Assembly (NCBI RefSeq): GCF_025685415.1
Contig: NZ_JAGSYB010000001.1
Location: 1,922,001-1,986,000, forward strand
DNA from: Terriglobus aquaticus
GTDB taxonomy: Bacteria > Acidobacteriota > Terriglobia > Terriglobales > Acidobacteriaceae
DNA length: 64,000 bases
Direction of reading: 5' to 3'
The translations under genes were made by a program, and so were the position numbers. Under the pieces are notes generated by a model. It ran no database searches. It was not told the DNA's origin and saw only the letters and a program-made list of their open reading frames with translations. Below are positions 16,739 through 25,525 of this stretch, one piece after another (the first letter of the stretch is position 1; every line of letters starts with the position of its first letter).

Positions 16739-17459
16739 GAGCGATTGGATGTCCGTTGGCCGGGTCGGCGTCGGCTGAGAGCTGCCAGAGTTCGGAGCGG
16801 AGGATGCCGCGGAGGCGCGTTTGCAAGGCGATGCGGCGGAGGCCGGCGGACTGGAGAGCGGCGGCGTAGTCGGGCAGGGTTCGGACGCGCAGGCCGGTGA
16901 GGAGGCCGAAGGCGGCGTAGAGCGCTCCGACGAGGAGCCGGGCGATGCCATGGAGGCTGCCGGGTGGGATGGCGAAGTCCGAGACCACCCAGAGGGCGGA
17001 GGGTGCGAGGCGGTCGGCAAGCTGGTGGGCGAGCGTGGAGCATTCGGCGTCGGAGAGGCAGTCGAGGAAGAAATGAGTGCAGACGAGGTCGAATGGGCCG
17101 TCTAGCAGAGCGCTGAGTGCGTTGGCGTGGAGGGTGGCGAGGCGGTCGGCGTTGCCCTGCTGCGCGACGCGGTTGCGGAGGCGATGGAGCATGGCGGCGC
17201 TGATGTCCACGGCGGTCGCATGGACGTGAGGGTTCGCGCGGAGGAGGGCGGCGGTGAAACGGCCGTCGCCATCGCCGAGCAGGAGGGCGCTGCGGGCTTG
17301 CTTGAGCTGTGGGAGGAAGGCGCGGCGGGTTCGGGAAAGCAGCGGGCCGAAGGTGAGGTACTCCATCCAGCGGTACGGGAGGGCGAGTTTGTCGAAGCCG
17401 CTCCTGGGGGCGCTGTCAGGGCCGCTCTGGGGGCCGCTGCCGCCGGCGGAGTGCGTCAT
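16731..17459 (-). CDS. Class I SAM-dependent methyltransferase
   Basis: The 242-residue protein shows a class I methyltransferase core: the SAM loop ALLLGDGDGRFTAAL near residue 58, an acidic residue in TAVDIS, and FDLVCTHFFLDCL downstream. An atypical GDGDG replaces the common GxGxG. A hydrophobic helix-like segment lies near residue 180 (LLVGALYAAFGLLTGL). Substrate unknown. The ATG overlaps the upstream stop (ATGA) and its stop overlaps the next start, so it is cotranscribed between the UbiA-like and proline-rich genes. Frames that extend it upstream are shadows of the GTG-started membrane gene. Confidence 0.78.
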   Translation of the reverse strand: MTHSAGGSGPQSGPDSAPRSGFDKLALPYRWMEYLTFGPLLSRTRRAFLPQLKQARSALLLGDGDGRFTAALLRANPHVHATAVDISAAMLHRLRNRVAQQGNADRLATLHANALSALLDGPFDLVCTHFFLDCLSDAECSTLAHQLADRLAPSALWVVSDFAIPPGSLHGIARLLVGALYAAFGLLTGLRVRTLPDYAAALQSAGLRRIALQTRLRGILRSELWQLSADADPANGHPIAHE

Positions 17460-18331
17460 CCGCGAAAGAGGGCGATGCAGGAGCCGATGACGAGCGCGGG
17501 CGCGACCAGGGCGACGTCGACAAGAGCTCGCCAGCCGAGCGAGCCGACGCGGGCGAGGGCGGCCTCGCGCCTGTGCCGCAGGACGAGCAAGAAGGCCAGG
17601 GCGAGGAGGCAGGCCGGGGTGATGGCGCGAGCCTCCGTAAAGAACAAGGGGAGCAGAGCGGCGGCGGTGCACAGAACGAAGACGATGCGGAGGCGTTGCG
17701 AGGGGGCTCGCAGGATGGCGCAGTTGGCGCGGCAGACTCCGCCAAAGGCGATGGCGGCGGCGGCAATCGGCCAACCAAGACCACCGTGGGCAGCGGCGGG
17801 AAGTGCCACAGCGACCGCGAAGAAGATGCCGACGGAGATGGCTTTCCAGCGGGCGGAGAGGTGCAGGAGGTGAACGACCGCGGCATAGAGCAAGAGGGGC
17901 GCGGTGAGCAGGACCCATGCCTCGATCAGGGCGTGCGGCAAGAGGGCGACCAGAGCGAAGCCGAGCAGCGTGACCGCAACTCCTGCGATGAGGAAGGCGC
18001 GCGCGTGGTGGCGGTACAGGTGGAACAGCGCGTCGTGCGACGGGTTGGCTAGGGTCTCGTAGAGCGAGTCGCGGGACGGGGCGGTCCAGGCGGGCTGGTG
18101 ACGGCGGGCATCGAGCACGCGATCGACCATGTAGACCAGCCAGACGGCGCAGGCCAGGTCTGCCGCCGCGGGCAGCGGATGCGGAACCCGGAAGATCTCT
18201 GCAAAGAAAAGCAGCCAGCAGAAGGCGACCGTGGGCGCGTCGAGGCTGAGCAGGTGCCAGGCCCCGAGCAGGCGAAGGGGCGCGGAGCAAGGCCGGGTTT
18301 CTGCGGCCAGGGTGGCCGCGGACGCGCCCAC
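17456..18331 (-). CDS. Polytopic membrane protein, UbiA-like
   Basis: A 291-residue protein with about eight hydrophobic segments. An acidic motif YMVDRVLDARR (residues 67-77) is reminiscent of the Asp-rich motif of UbiA prenyltransferases, and RANCAILRAPSQR could form the second polar loop. The assignment is tentative because the match is short and the second Asp-rich motif is not clear. The start is a GTG at 18331 with GGGAGG eight bases upstream, two bases after the GH57 stop. The stop overlaps the methyltransferase ATG. An isoprenoid or lipid-quinone role would fit a prenyltransferase-methyltransferase pair, but that is inference. Confidence 0.62.
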   Translation of the reverse strand: MGASAATLAAETRPCSAPLRLLGAWHLLSLDAPTVAFCWLLFFAEIFRVPHPLPAAADLACAVWLVYMVDRVLDARRHQPAWTAPSRDSLYETLANPSHDALFHLYRHHARAFLIAGVAVTLLGFALVALLPHALIEAWVLLTAPLLLYAAVVHLLHLSARWKAISVGIFFAVAVALPAAAHGGLGWPIAAAAIAFGGVCRANCAILRAPSQRLRIVFVLCTAAALLPLFFTEARAITPACLLALAFLLVLRHRREAALARVGSLGWRALVDVALVAPALVIGSCIALFRG

Positions 18332-18333
18332 GG

Positions 18334-20238
18334 CTATTGCCTCCCGGGTGCGTCGACGGGTTCGGCGTGGGCGCCGCGAACCCAGAACTCCGGGTTGACT
18401 TCCGGGAAGAGGCTGTCTTGCGATTCGATAGCCGCGAGGGTTTCGAGCGCCGGGGCTTCCAGCGCACCGACGTCGCGCCAGACCTGCCACAGGCGGTGCA
18501 GTTGGCCGAAGGCTTCGTCGTGTTCGCGGAAGCGGCGCTCGGCGTAGTCGCGGGCGGCTCCGGTGGTCATGAGGAACTGCCAGTCGCTGGACTCGAGCAG
18601 AAGAAGTTCGCGGCACATCTGCTTGGCGAGGCGTTCGCCCAGGCCGCCGTCGCGCCAGGCACCGTCCGTGCAGAGATCGCGCAGGGCGTGCTCGGCGGCG
18701 TAGATGCGGGCGTAGGTCCAACTGGTGTCTTGGTTGAGCCAGACGCGGTGATCGCCGCCGGCACCCCAGGAGCCCTCGGGCAGGCGCAGGGGAGCGGCGG
18801 TGCCTTCGCGGTGGAGGTAGTCGGCAGAGGTGACTAGGCGCGGAGCGAAGGCGGTGACCGCGGACGGAGCGGCGGTCGTGGTGTCGGCTTCGGTTGCGGT
18901 GTCGGCGGCGGCGAGTAGGCGGGTGACTTCTTCGAGGAAGATCACGCCTTCGTTCCACCAGTGACCGAAGAGCTCGGCGTCAAAGGGCGCAGCGACGAGC
19001 GGGTCGCGCCAGACGCTGGCGGCGCCTTGAATGCTGTCGGTGACCAGGCCGATGAAATGGCGGGCGTGTTCGCGGGCCTGCTTCGCGGCGGCGTCCGGCT
19101 GGTAGGCGTGCTTCTGGTCCATGGCGACGCCGGGCCCGGTGACGCGCCAGTAGCGGTGACCGCCGGGCCAGCGCTTTTTGTGGAAGTCGAGATAGACACC
19201 GTCGGCCGGGTAGCCACCGTCGCCGCTCCAGACCTGATAGCCGGTGCGCGGGTCGCGCGGAAGGACGGCGACGCCGGAAGGGCCGTCACTGCCCTGCACC
19301 GCCCAGGCGCGATAGAGCTTGTCCGTGCCGCCAGCGGCGGGCGGTGCGGAGGGCAGGTCGCCAGTCATCATGTTGCTGTAGGGAGAGGCGAACTGGGCGC
19401 TCTGTTCGATGAGGTGCCCGTCGGCGTAGAAGAAGCCGAGCGAGCTTTCGGCTAGAGCGCTTTCGACGCCGATGCGGTGAAAGCCGGGGTAGGCCCGCGG
19501 ATCGACGTCCGGCAGCAGCGGCACCTGCCAGTAGCCGGCGGGACGGTAGCCGCACTCCGGCAGCCAGACGCCCGCGGGTGCCGCGCCGAAGTGGCGGCGG
19601 TGCACGGCGGTGGCGACACGCCACTGCGCTCGCACGCTCTCGTCAGTGCCGAGGAGCGGCATGTAGCCGTGGGTGGCGGCACAGGTCATCAGGTCGATGC
19701 TGCCGCTTTCGGCATGGGCACGGAAGGCGGCGATCAGGTCGCAGTTCAGGGATTCAAAGAGGGTGAGAGCGGCCTGGTAGCGCTGCTGCCAGCCCTGCGC
19801 CAGCCAGCGCAGATGACCCTCGCCTGCCTGCGCGAAAAAGGATTCGTCTTCCTGGGCGAATTGGATCTTGCGGCGGAGATAGTCGGGGAACTCGCGAAGA
19901 AAGACCGGGTGCGCGAGCTGCTCAAGAAGGACGGGGGAGAGGTCCATGCTCCAGCGGGCGCGGATGCCGTCGGCGGCGAGGCGCTGCAGGACCTGGAGGA
20001 GCGGCAGGTAGGTCTCGGCGGCGGCCTCGTGCAGCCACTCCAGGCCATGCGGCCAGGTGCCGTGGTTGACCACGAAAGGCAAGTGAGCGTGCAGGTGGAT
20101 GTTCAGAAAACCGCGCGTACTGGGCAAATCAGGGACTCTGCAGACTGACGGTCCGCGATCGTCGCCACTCCACAGAGACCATGCCGTGGCGGAAGCTGCT
20201 GACAAAGGCAGGGCGTCAGAGCCGCGCCGGCCAAACAC
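18334..20238 (-). CDS. GH57 1,4-alpha-glucan branching enzyme
   Basis: The protein (up to 634 residues) is a glycoside hydrolase family 57 member of the glucan-branching type. HLHAHLPF opens the first catalytic strand at about residue 48, the nucleophile fits E228 in VWLPECGYRP, and the acid/base fits D420 in PFDAELFGHWW. A C-terminal helical domain follows. The enzyme cuts alpha-1,4 bonds and makes alpha-1,6 branches in glycogen. The start at 20238 is uncertain; the conserved region begins only at residue 44. It heads a coupled five-gene operon, being followed within 2 bp by the UbiA-like gene. Confidence 0.85.
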   Translation of the reverse strand: MFGRRGSDALPLSAASATAWSLWSGDDRGPSVCRVPDLPSTRGFLNIHLHAHLPFVVNHGTWPHGLEWLHEAAAETYLPLLQVLQRLAADGIRARWSMDLSPVLLEQLAHPVFLREFPDYLRRKIQFAQEDESFFAQAGEGHLRWLAQGWQQRYQAALTLFESLNCDLIAAFRAHAESGSIDLMTCAATHGYMPLLGTDESVRAQWRVATAVHRRHFGAAPAGVWLPECGYRPAGYWQVPLLPDVDPRAYPGFHRIGVESALAESSLGFFYADGHLIEQSAQFASPYSNMMTGDLPSAPPAAGGTDKLYRAWAVQGSDGPSGVAVLPRDPRTGYQVWSGDGGYPADGVYLDFHKKRWPGGHRYWRVTGPGVAMDQKHAYQPDAAAKQAREHARHFIGLVTDSIQGAASVWRDPLVAAPFDAELFGHWWNEGVIFLEEVTRLLAAADTATEADTTTAAPSAVTAFAPRLVTSADYLHREGTAAPLRLPEGSWGAGGDHRVWLNQDTSWTYARIYAAEHALRDLCTDGAWRDGGLGERLAKQMCRELLLLESSDWQFLMTTGAARDYAERRFREHDEAFGQLHRLWQVWRDVGALEAPALETLAAIESQDSLFPEVNPEFWVRGAHAEPVDAPGRQ

Positions 20239-20276
20239 CTTTCCAGTGTACGGCTAGAGGTAGCCGCAAACGCACG

Positions 20277-20303
20277 GAGGCCTGCCGCGATGCGACAGGC
20301 CTC
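20277..20303 (-). terminator. Hairpin terminator after the BON-domain gene
   Basis: GAGGCCTG (20277-20284) pairs with CAGGCCTC (20296-20303), with a further CGC/GCG pairing inside the loop. It sits 17 bp past the stop of the minus-strand BON gene and before the GH57 gene, where a terminator is expected. No long T-run is present, so it may be weak. Confidence 0.6.
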
Positions 20304-20320
20304 TCATTGTGGCGCGCTGT

Positions 20321-21445
20321 TTACTGCCGGTTCAACACGGGGCCGTTGTCGGAGCCGGGACCGTTGCTGGTGTCGCGGTTGGGAACGCGGACGGTGAAGG
20401 AGTTGGTCGTCGAGAAGCGAACCACGGTCTCGCTGGGGAAGGAGACCTGCTCGCCGCGGGTGACGCCGTTGATGGCTGCACCCGTGCCACCGCCGGCGAC
20501 GCTGCCGATGGCTGCGCCCTTGCCTCCGCCGAAGATGCCGCCGAGGATGGCTCCGCCTGCTGCGCCGATGCCGGTCTTGATGGCGGTGTTCTTGCCGCGG
20601 GCTGCGCCTTCTTTCACGACAGGGTCAGTGGAGATCGCGATCTGCTGACCGCGGCGGCTGATGCCGGTGAGCTGGATGCTGAGGCGCGACTGGCCCTTGA
20701 AGTGGCCAGCGTCCTTAGCGTCGACGACGGTTCCGGTGACGGCACTGCCGCGCGGCAGGACGACGACGCCGTCTTCGACGAGGTCAGTGGCGAGAGCGCC
20801 GCTGAAGGAATCGCCGGCATGGGCGTTGTCGCTATCCAGGGTTTGCGTGATGCGCACGGGCAGCGTGGATCCGGCGGGCACGGTGACGGTGCGGAAGGCG
20901 GGCGGCGGCGGAGCGGCCGGGGCTGTCTGCTGGGCGCGCTGGACAGGCGCAGGCGCGGGAGCGGGCTGGTATGCGGGTTGAGGAGCGTTGTTGGCCGCAG
21001 AGCGGACGATGGGCGCCTCGCGGGGAGCTTCACGGCGGGGCTCAACGCGGGCGCGCGGAGTGGGGCTGGGCTCCGGCTGGGTCATGGGCTGCGGTGTGAC
21101 AGCAGTGGCGCTGACGGGAGGCGTGTTGGCCGCGACGGTGATGTCGTTGACTACCTTCTGCACGCCCTGGACGCTGGCGGCGTCGTTGGCGGCCAGCGTG
21201 CGGGCCGCGGCGTTGCTGACCTGGCCGGTGAGGGTGACGGTGCCGGAGGTGGTGGAGACCTGGATGGGTTCAGTGCTGATGGCGGAGTCACCCTGGAGGC
21301 GCGACTGGACGGCGGAGGTGACTGCCGGGTCGGCGACGGTGGGATTGCTCTGCTTGCAGCCGACCGGCAGCAACAGGGTCGCTGCCAGAGCGATGCCGGC
21401 GATGGCGGATGGGCCGCGGAACTTGTGTTGGACTGCTTGTACCAT
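20321..21445 (-). CDS. BON-domain envelope protein with glycine-zipper C-terminus
   Basis: This gives about 374 residues. The N-terminus has a hydrophobic core (IAGIALAATLLLPVGC) ending at C30, which could be a lipoprotein cysteine, although Pro rather than Leu at -3 makes the lipobox imperfect. A BON domain covers about residues 41-106 (VQSRLQGDSAIS to VNDITVA). A Pro/Ala/Gln-rich linker of about 90 residues follows, then a soluble domain, and GGAILGGIFGGG with a glycine-zipper pattern near residue 300. BON domains bind phospholipids in outer-membrane stress proteins such as OsmY. The ATG at 21445 follows GGAAGGA. Confidence 0.78.
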   Translation of the reverse strand: MVQAVQHKFRGPSAIAGIALAATLLLPVGCKQSNPTVADPAVTSAVQSRLQGDSAISTEPIQVSTTSGTVTLTGQVSNAAARTLAANDAASVQGVQKVVNDITVAANTPPVSATAVTPQPMTQPEPSPTPRARVEPRREAPREAPIVRSAANNAPQPAYQPAPAPAPVQRAQQTAPAAPPPPAFRTVTVPAGSTLPVRITQTLDSDNAHAGDSFSGALATDLVEDGVVVLPRGSAVTGTVVDAKDAGHFKGQSRLSIQLTGISRRGQQIAISTDPVVKEGAARGKNTAIKTGIGAAGGAILGGIFGGGKGAAIGSVAGGGTGAAINGVTRGEQVSFPSETVVRFSTTNSFTVRVPNRDTSNGPGSDNGPVLNRQ

Positions 21446-21798
21446 TGCTGTTTCCTTCCTGCTTCTGAACATTCGGAGACCGCGCCCTGTATAGACTCGG
21501 CGGCTTCTGAGAGGTTTCGCGTGGATCAGCGCTTTCCGGGTGTGACGGAGTTTTTCGAAGCGGCTGAAGGCGCACGATGCGGCTCTTCCTGGTTGAGTCA
21601 GATGCGATGGAGCTTGCTGCACGATGTCCCACCGGGGTCGTGTGGTGCGGTCCGGGAGCGCGGCATTGCGGCGCAAGAGCGCGTCCCGGCAACCGTGGGC
21701 ATCCGGGTCGCATCCGTCCACACAGTCGCAATAGAAAAGCGGCGCGGCTGCAAATGCCGTAGACCGGTGGGAAGCCGGAGCTGGAAAAGGGGAAAGAC
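21446..21798. other. 353-bp divergent intergenic region
   Basis: The region separates the BON-domain gene (minus) from the YtxH gene (plus) and must hold both promoters. I see no gene, strong repeat or clear promoter hexamers. The YtxH end carries a purine-rich ribosome binding site (AAAGGGGAAAG). Confidence 0.5.
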
Positions 21799-22179
21799 AT
21801 GGCAGACGAGAGCAGCAGCGGTTTGGGATGGTTCCTGGCGGGTCTGGGTATTGGAGCCCTGATCGGCGTGCTGTACGCGCCGAAGAGCGGCCGCGAGACC
21901 CGGGAAGACCTTGCATCCGGCGCACGCGATGTGACGGAAAAGGCCAACCAGTACGTGGCGCAGAGCAAGGACCAGATCAACACCTACGTGGCGCAGGGCA
22001 AGGACCAGTTGAACGACTACGTGGACAAGGGTCGCGACTACTACGAGAAGGGCCGCACGCAGTGGTCGCAGTATGTGGACAAGGGTAAGGACTTCCTGGC
22101 CGAGCAGCAGACAAAGCTGAACGGTGCGGTGGACGCGGGCAAGCAGGCTTACCAGGAGCACGCCGGCCAGAACTCCTAG
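21799..22179 (+). CDS. YtxH domain protein
   Basis: This 126-residue protein has one N-terminal transmembrane helix with the YtxH signature GWFLAGLGIGALIGVLYAP and KSGRETRED. It continues as a long amphipathic helix with repeats of the type YVAQSKDQIN / YVAQGKDQLN / YVDKGRDYY, probably a coiled coil. YtxH-type proteins are membrane-anchored stress-associated proteins of unclear function. It precedes a second membrane-anchored helical protein and the pair may be cotranscribed, although a hairpin lies between them. Confidence 0.87.
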   Translation: MADESSSGLGWFLAGLGIGALIGVLYAPKSGRETREDLASGARDVTEKANQYVAQSKDQINTYVAQGKDQLNDYVDKGRDYYEKGRTQWSQYVDKGKDFLAEQQTKLNGAVDAGKQAYQEHAGQNS

Positions 22180-22206
22180 GCCGTTGCATGTGCTTGAACA
22201 CGGAAG

Positions 22207-22232
22207 GAAGCCGGCGATGCGTCGCCGGCTTC
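22207..22232 (+). terminator. Hairpin between YtxH and DUF948-like genes
   Basis: GAAGCCGGCGA (22207-22217) pairs perfectly with TCGCCGGCTTC (22222-22232) around a TGCG tetraloop, followed by TTCTCTC. It is a plausible intrinsic terminator or attenuator between two plus-strand genes. Confidence 0.7.
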
Positions 22233-22286
22233 TTCTCTCGCCCGCGCGTTCTGTGCGGGTGTTTCTTCTGACCAGGAGCTTTCATC

Positions 22287-22982
22287 ATGCACGCCGTCCC
22301 GACCACGCTCGCGCTGTTCCAGGCGCCCACCTATGCCATGTCCGACGGGCAGTTTCATACGCTGCTGTGGTTCACGGGCCTGATCGCGTTCTGGCTATTT
22401 TTGCAGGCGGTGGCGCTGGTCGCGGTCGCTTTCATGGTGGTCAAGCTCCTGAAGACCATCAACGAATTCACCACGCGCATGGAAGGCAAGGCGCTGGCGA
22501 TTACGGACCGGTTCGAAGGCAAGATGTACCCGCTGGTGGATAACTTCCAGGACCTGATGAACGACACCGTCCCCAAGATCAAGCGGGTGACGGAGAGCAT
22601 TGCGGACACCACGGATGTATACCGCGCCAAGCTGGCGCAGGTGGATGCGCTGATCAGCGACACCGCATTGAAGGCAAAGAAGCAGAGCGATCGCGTGGAC
22701 GGCATGGTGACGAGCACGCTAAACGCGGCCGGCAACATTGTGGGGCGCGTGGAGCATGCGGTGCTGACCCCGGTCAAGCAGGCTACGGCAATCTTCAGCG
22801 GCCTGCGGGCAGCGGCGACGAAGCTGGCAGATGAGTACTCGCAGCCGGAAGAAAAGATGCCGCGTGCCGCGTATGCGGAAGCGTATGAACGGTCGCGCGC
22901 GACGGGTGAGCATACGCCGAAGCCGGTCGCGTTTGAAGGGGAAAACATCTACACCGGGCTCGAAGACGACTACCACGCGTAG
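22287..22982 (+). CDS. Membrane-anchored helical protein (DUF948-like)
   Basis: The 231-residue protein has one hydrophobic helix (about residues 27-52) followed by a long helical region with regularly spaced hydrophobic residues (LLKTINEFTTRM to VKQATAIFSGL) and a short acidic tail. The layout resembles DUF948-type proteins, which are membrane-anchored coiled coils. ATG at 22287 follows AGGAG. It faces the minus-strand dnaJ gene across a symmetric terminator. Function unknown; with YtxH upstream it could be an envelope-stress protein. Confidence 0.7.
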   Translation: MHAVPTTLALFQAPTYAMSDGQFHTLLWFTGLIAFWLFLQAVALVAVAFMVVKLLKTINEFTTRMEGKALAITDRFEGKMYPLVDNFQDLMNDTVPKIKRVTESIADTTDVYRAKLAQVDALISDTALKAKKQSDRVDGMVTSTLNAAGNIVGRVEHAVLTPVKQATAIFSGLRAAATKLADEYSQPEEKMPRAAYAEAYERSRATGEHTPKPVAFEGENIYTGLEDDYHA

Positions 22983-23004
22983 GCGGTTCCGGGACTAGGA
23001 ATGG

Positions 23005-23032
23005 AAAAGGCCGGGCTTGTGCCCGGCCTTTT
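23005..23032. terminator. Bidirectional terminator
   Basis: AAAAGGCCGGGC (23005-23016) pairs with GCCCGGCCTTTT (23021-23032) around TTGT. The T-runs on both strands make it usable by the plus-strand 22287 gene and by minus-strand dnaJ, which converge here. Confidence 0.85.
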
Positions 23033-23054
23033 CTGCTGCGGTGATCTGTCGTGG

Positions 23055-24290
23055 CTAGACTTCGCGGAAGAGGTCTTCGCGCGGGTCTTCGGGGTTGAGG
23101 CGGGCGAGTTCGCGGAGGATCTCCTTCGAGCGCTCGTCCTGGATCTTTGGGACGACGATCCGGATCTCGACGATCTGGTCTCCGCGCATGCCTTCCTTGG
23201 CCGCCGAGGCGACGCCCTTCTCGCGGAGGCGCAGCTTCTGGCCGGTTTGCGTGCCGGGCGGGATCTTGAGCTGGGTGCGGCCGTCAATCGTGGGGACGTC
23301 GACCTTGGTGCCGAGCGCGGCCTCAAACGCCATGACCGGCAGGGTGACGCGGATGTCGTCACCGGTGCGGGTGAAGACGGGGTGCGTGCCTGCCTTGATG
23401 ATCAGGTAGAGGTCGCCCGCGGGAGCGCCCTTGGTGCCGGCGTTGCCCTTGCCGGCGAGTCGGATGCGCTGGCCGTCGCGGGTGCCGGGCTTTATGCGGA
23501 ACTCCAGCGGGTCACGGCGCGTGACCGTGCCTTCGCCGTGGCAGGTGGGGCACGGATCGCCAACCTTGCCGCTGCCGCCGCACATGGGGCAGGCGGTGTT
23601 GAACTTCATGCGGCCGCTCATCTGCTGCACCTGGCCGGTGCCGTTGCACTGCGGGCAGGTGTGCGGTGTGCCGACGGTTCCCTGCCCCTTGCAGGTGGAG
23701 CACAGGTCGTTGCGCTGGATCTCAATGCGGGCAGTGCCGCCGCGAATGGCAGTCCAGAAATCGACCTGGACCTGGTACTCGAGGTCGGTGCCGGGCTGCG
23801 GGCCACGGGCTTCCACGCCGCCGCGGTTGCCGCCAAACATGCCGCCAAAGATGTCTTTGAAGGAGGAGCCGAAGCCGCCGCCGGCCTGCTGCTGCGACGC
23901 GCGACCACCACCGCCGCCGCCCTGAAAGCCGGAGAAGTCGAAGCCGCCGAAGTCGAACGGGACTCCGCCCTGTGGGCCTGCGCTGCCGCGGCCTCCGGTG
24001 TAGACGTCGCCGCTGTAGCCGCCGCGCGCGGCTGCCTCAGCCTGCGCCGGGTCAATCGAGTCGGAGTAGAAGCCGAGCTGGTCGTAGACCTTGCGCTTCT
24101 TCTCGTCGCTGAGGACGTCGTTGGCTTCGGAGATCTCTTTGAACTTCTCCTCGGCCTTCTTGTCGCCCGGGTTGACGTCGGGGTGGTACTTGCGTGCGAG
24201 CTTGCGAAAGGCCTTGCGGATGTCGTCCTGCGAGGCCGTTTTTTTGACGCCAAGGGCGCCGTAATAATCCTTGTTTTGTGGTCCTGCCAT
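23055..24290 (-). CDS. dnaJ: Chaperone DnaJ
   Basis: This 411-residue type I DnaJ co-chaperone has a J-domain at residues 1-70 with HPD at 36-38 and a Gly/Phe-rich linker. Four CxxCxGxG zinc-binding repeats follow ([32 protein letters not shown]) at about residues 197-265, then two C-terminal substrate-binding domains. It stimulates DnaK ATPase and delivers unfolded substrates. It is not in one operon with dnaK: three other genes lie between them. Confidence 0.95.
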   Translation of the reverse strand: MAGPQNKDYYGALGVKKTASQDDIRKAFRKLARKYHPDVNPGDKKAEEKFKEISEANDVLSDEKKRKVYDQLGFYSDSIDPAQAEAAARGGYSGDVYTGGRGSAGPQGGVPFDFGGFDFSGFQGGGGGGRASQQQAGGGFGSSFKDIFGGMFGGNRGGVEARGPQPGTDLEYQVQVDFWTAIRGGTARIEIQRNDLCSTCKGQGTVGTPHTCPQCNGTGQVQQMSGRMKFNTACPMCGGSGKVGDPCPTCHGEGTVTRRDPLEFRIKPGTRDGQRIRLAGKGNAGTKGAPAGDLYLIIKAGTHPVFTRTGDDIRVTLPVMAFEAALGTKVDVPTIDGRTQLKIPPGTQTGQKLRLREKGVASAAKEGMRGDQIVEIRIVVPKIQDERSKEILRELARLNPEDPREDLFREV

Positions 24291-24360
24291 GGTTTCCTGT
24301 ATCGCCGTCTTTACCAGATTAGATGAGTGAAAGTCACGCAGGAAGCGCTTGACAGGATGC

Positions 24361-25377
24361 TCAATCTTCCATGAGCGCGGAGGCGCGCTTGCGACCGGCG
24401 GCGCCGGGTTTGGCGGCTTCGCGGTTGGCGCGCAGGCTGGTGCCGTGGGCGTAGGCGGTCTTGTTTTCGGCGGCGGTGGTGTGCTGGTCGTTGGGGCACC
24501 AATAAAGGGTGCGGCCGGCCAGGTCGCGGCGGAGGATCTTTTCGCCGCAGAGGAAGCAGGGCTTGCCGTGGCGACGGTAGACGTAGTGCTCTTCTCCGCG
24601 TGGCGCGGGTTCCTGCTTCGAAGGGCGATCGGCGCGTTTGGTGCAGACGATACGGCGGTCGACCATGCCCGCTTTGAGCAACGGGATGGAGTCTTTCCAG
24701 ATGGCCTTCAGGGTTTTCAGGTCCATGGCTTCGCCCGGTGTGAAGGGGTTGAGGCGATGGCGGAAGAGCAATTCGGCGCGGTAGATGTTGCCGATGCCGG
24801 AGATGATCTGCTGATCCATGAGCAGCTCGGCGATAGGCTTTTTGGATTTGAGGATGGCGTCAAAGGCGCGCTGCGGGTTGTCGTGGTCGCCAGGCTCGTG
24901 GGCGAGCGGATCGGGGCCGAGGCGGTCGAGCAGAGCCTGCCACTTCTCCTTGCTGTAGACGCTGCAGTCGGTGGGACCGCGCAGTTCGCACCAGTCGACG
25001 TCTTCGGGTGGAAAGGGCTGGGTGCCGTCGTCTTTGGCGCAGGTGAGGTTGTGCGGCTGGCCCTTGACGCTGCGCGCAGGTTTGCCGCTGCCGGCGCGCT
25101 GCAGGATGGCACGCAGAGCGCCTTTGGGTTCGGGTAGCGGGCCGCAGCCCTCGGTGAAGTCGCCGAACCGGCCGAGGTGGATGTGGAGGTAGAGATCGTC
25201 ACCGAACTCGTAGCCGAGGTGCTTGCCGACGGCGTGGACCTCGCGCAGCTTTTTGCCGTCGACGAGGTGGGCGTCGCTGAAGCGGTGGTTCGGGCCCGGC
25301 AGGACGTTCAGCCGACGGCCGGCAAAGGCGGCGTTGTGGCGCGCGGCCCAGCGATGTACCTCATTCCCCTCGGGCAT
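24361..25377 (-). CDS. Fpg/Nei family DNA glycosylase
   Basis: This 338-residue base-excision-repair enzyme removes oxidised bases and nicks the strand. The catalytic N-terminal Pro2-Glu3 is in [10 protein letters not shown], the hairpin lysine fits K52 in VGKHLGY, and the helix-two-turn-helix has [11 protein letters not shown] at 194-204. The C-terminal zinc finger has C274 and C277 but the second pair reads C294-P-N-D297 in place of Cys-x-x-Cys. The ATG at 25377 is fixed by the need for Pro2; upstream frames belong to the acyltransferase shadow. It resembles the Nei branch of MPEG-started proteins. Confidence 0.88.
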   Translation of the reverse strand: MPEGNEVHRWAARHNAAFAGRRLNVLPGPNHRFSDAHLVDGKKLREVHAVGKHLGYEFGDDLYLHIHLGRFGDFTEGCGPLPEPKGALRAILQRAGSGKPARSVKGQPHNLTCAKDDGTQPFPPEDVDWCELRGPTDCSVYSKEKWQALLDRLGPDPLAHEPGDHDNPQRAFDAILKSKKPIAELLMDQQIISGIGNIYRAELLFRHRLNPFTPGEAMDLKTLKAIWKDSIPLLKAGMVDRRIVCTKRADRPSKQEPAPRGEEHYVYRRHGKPCFLCGEKILRRDLAGRTLYWCPNDQHTTAAENKTAYAHGTSLRANREAAKPGAAGRKRASALMED

Positions 25378-25525
25378 GGTGCGGATGACCTCAAAGGCAT
25401 GCGATTCGAGGCGGAGGCGATGTGTTGTTCGGCACCGGAGCACGAGGGGGGATGGAGCGTGCCGGATTTCACGGCGTGGAACCAAGTGGGCGCCCGTTTC
25501 AGGTGAGCCCGGTTGTGCGCTGGCT

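Noticed and set aside
24348-24366. CTTGA...TCAA inverted repeat near dnaJ, considered as a HAIR element
   Set aside because: The spacing between arms is too short for a HAIR site, and it lies at the 3' end of the Fpg gene.
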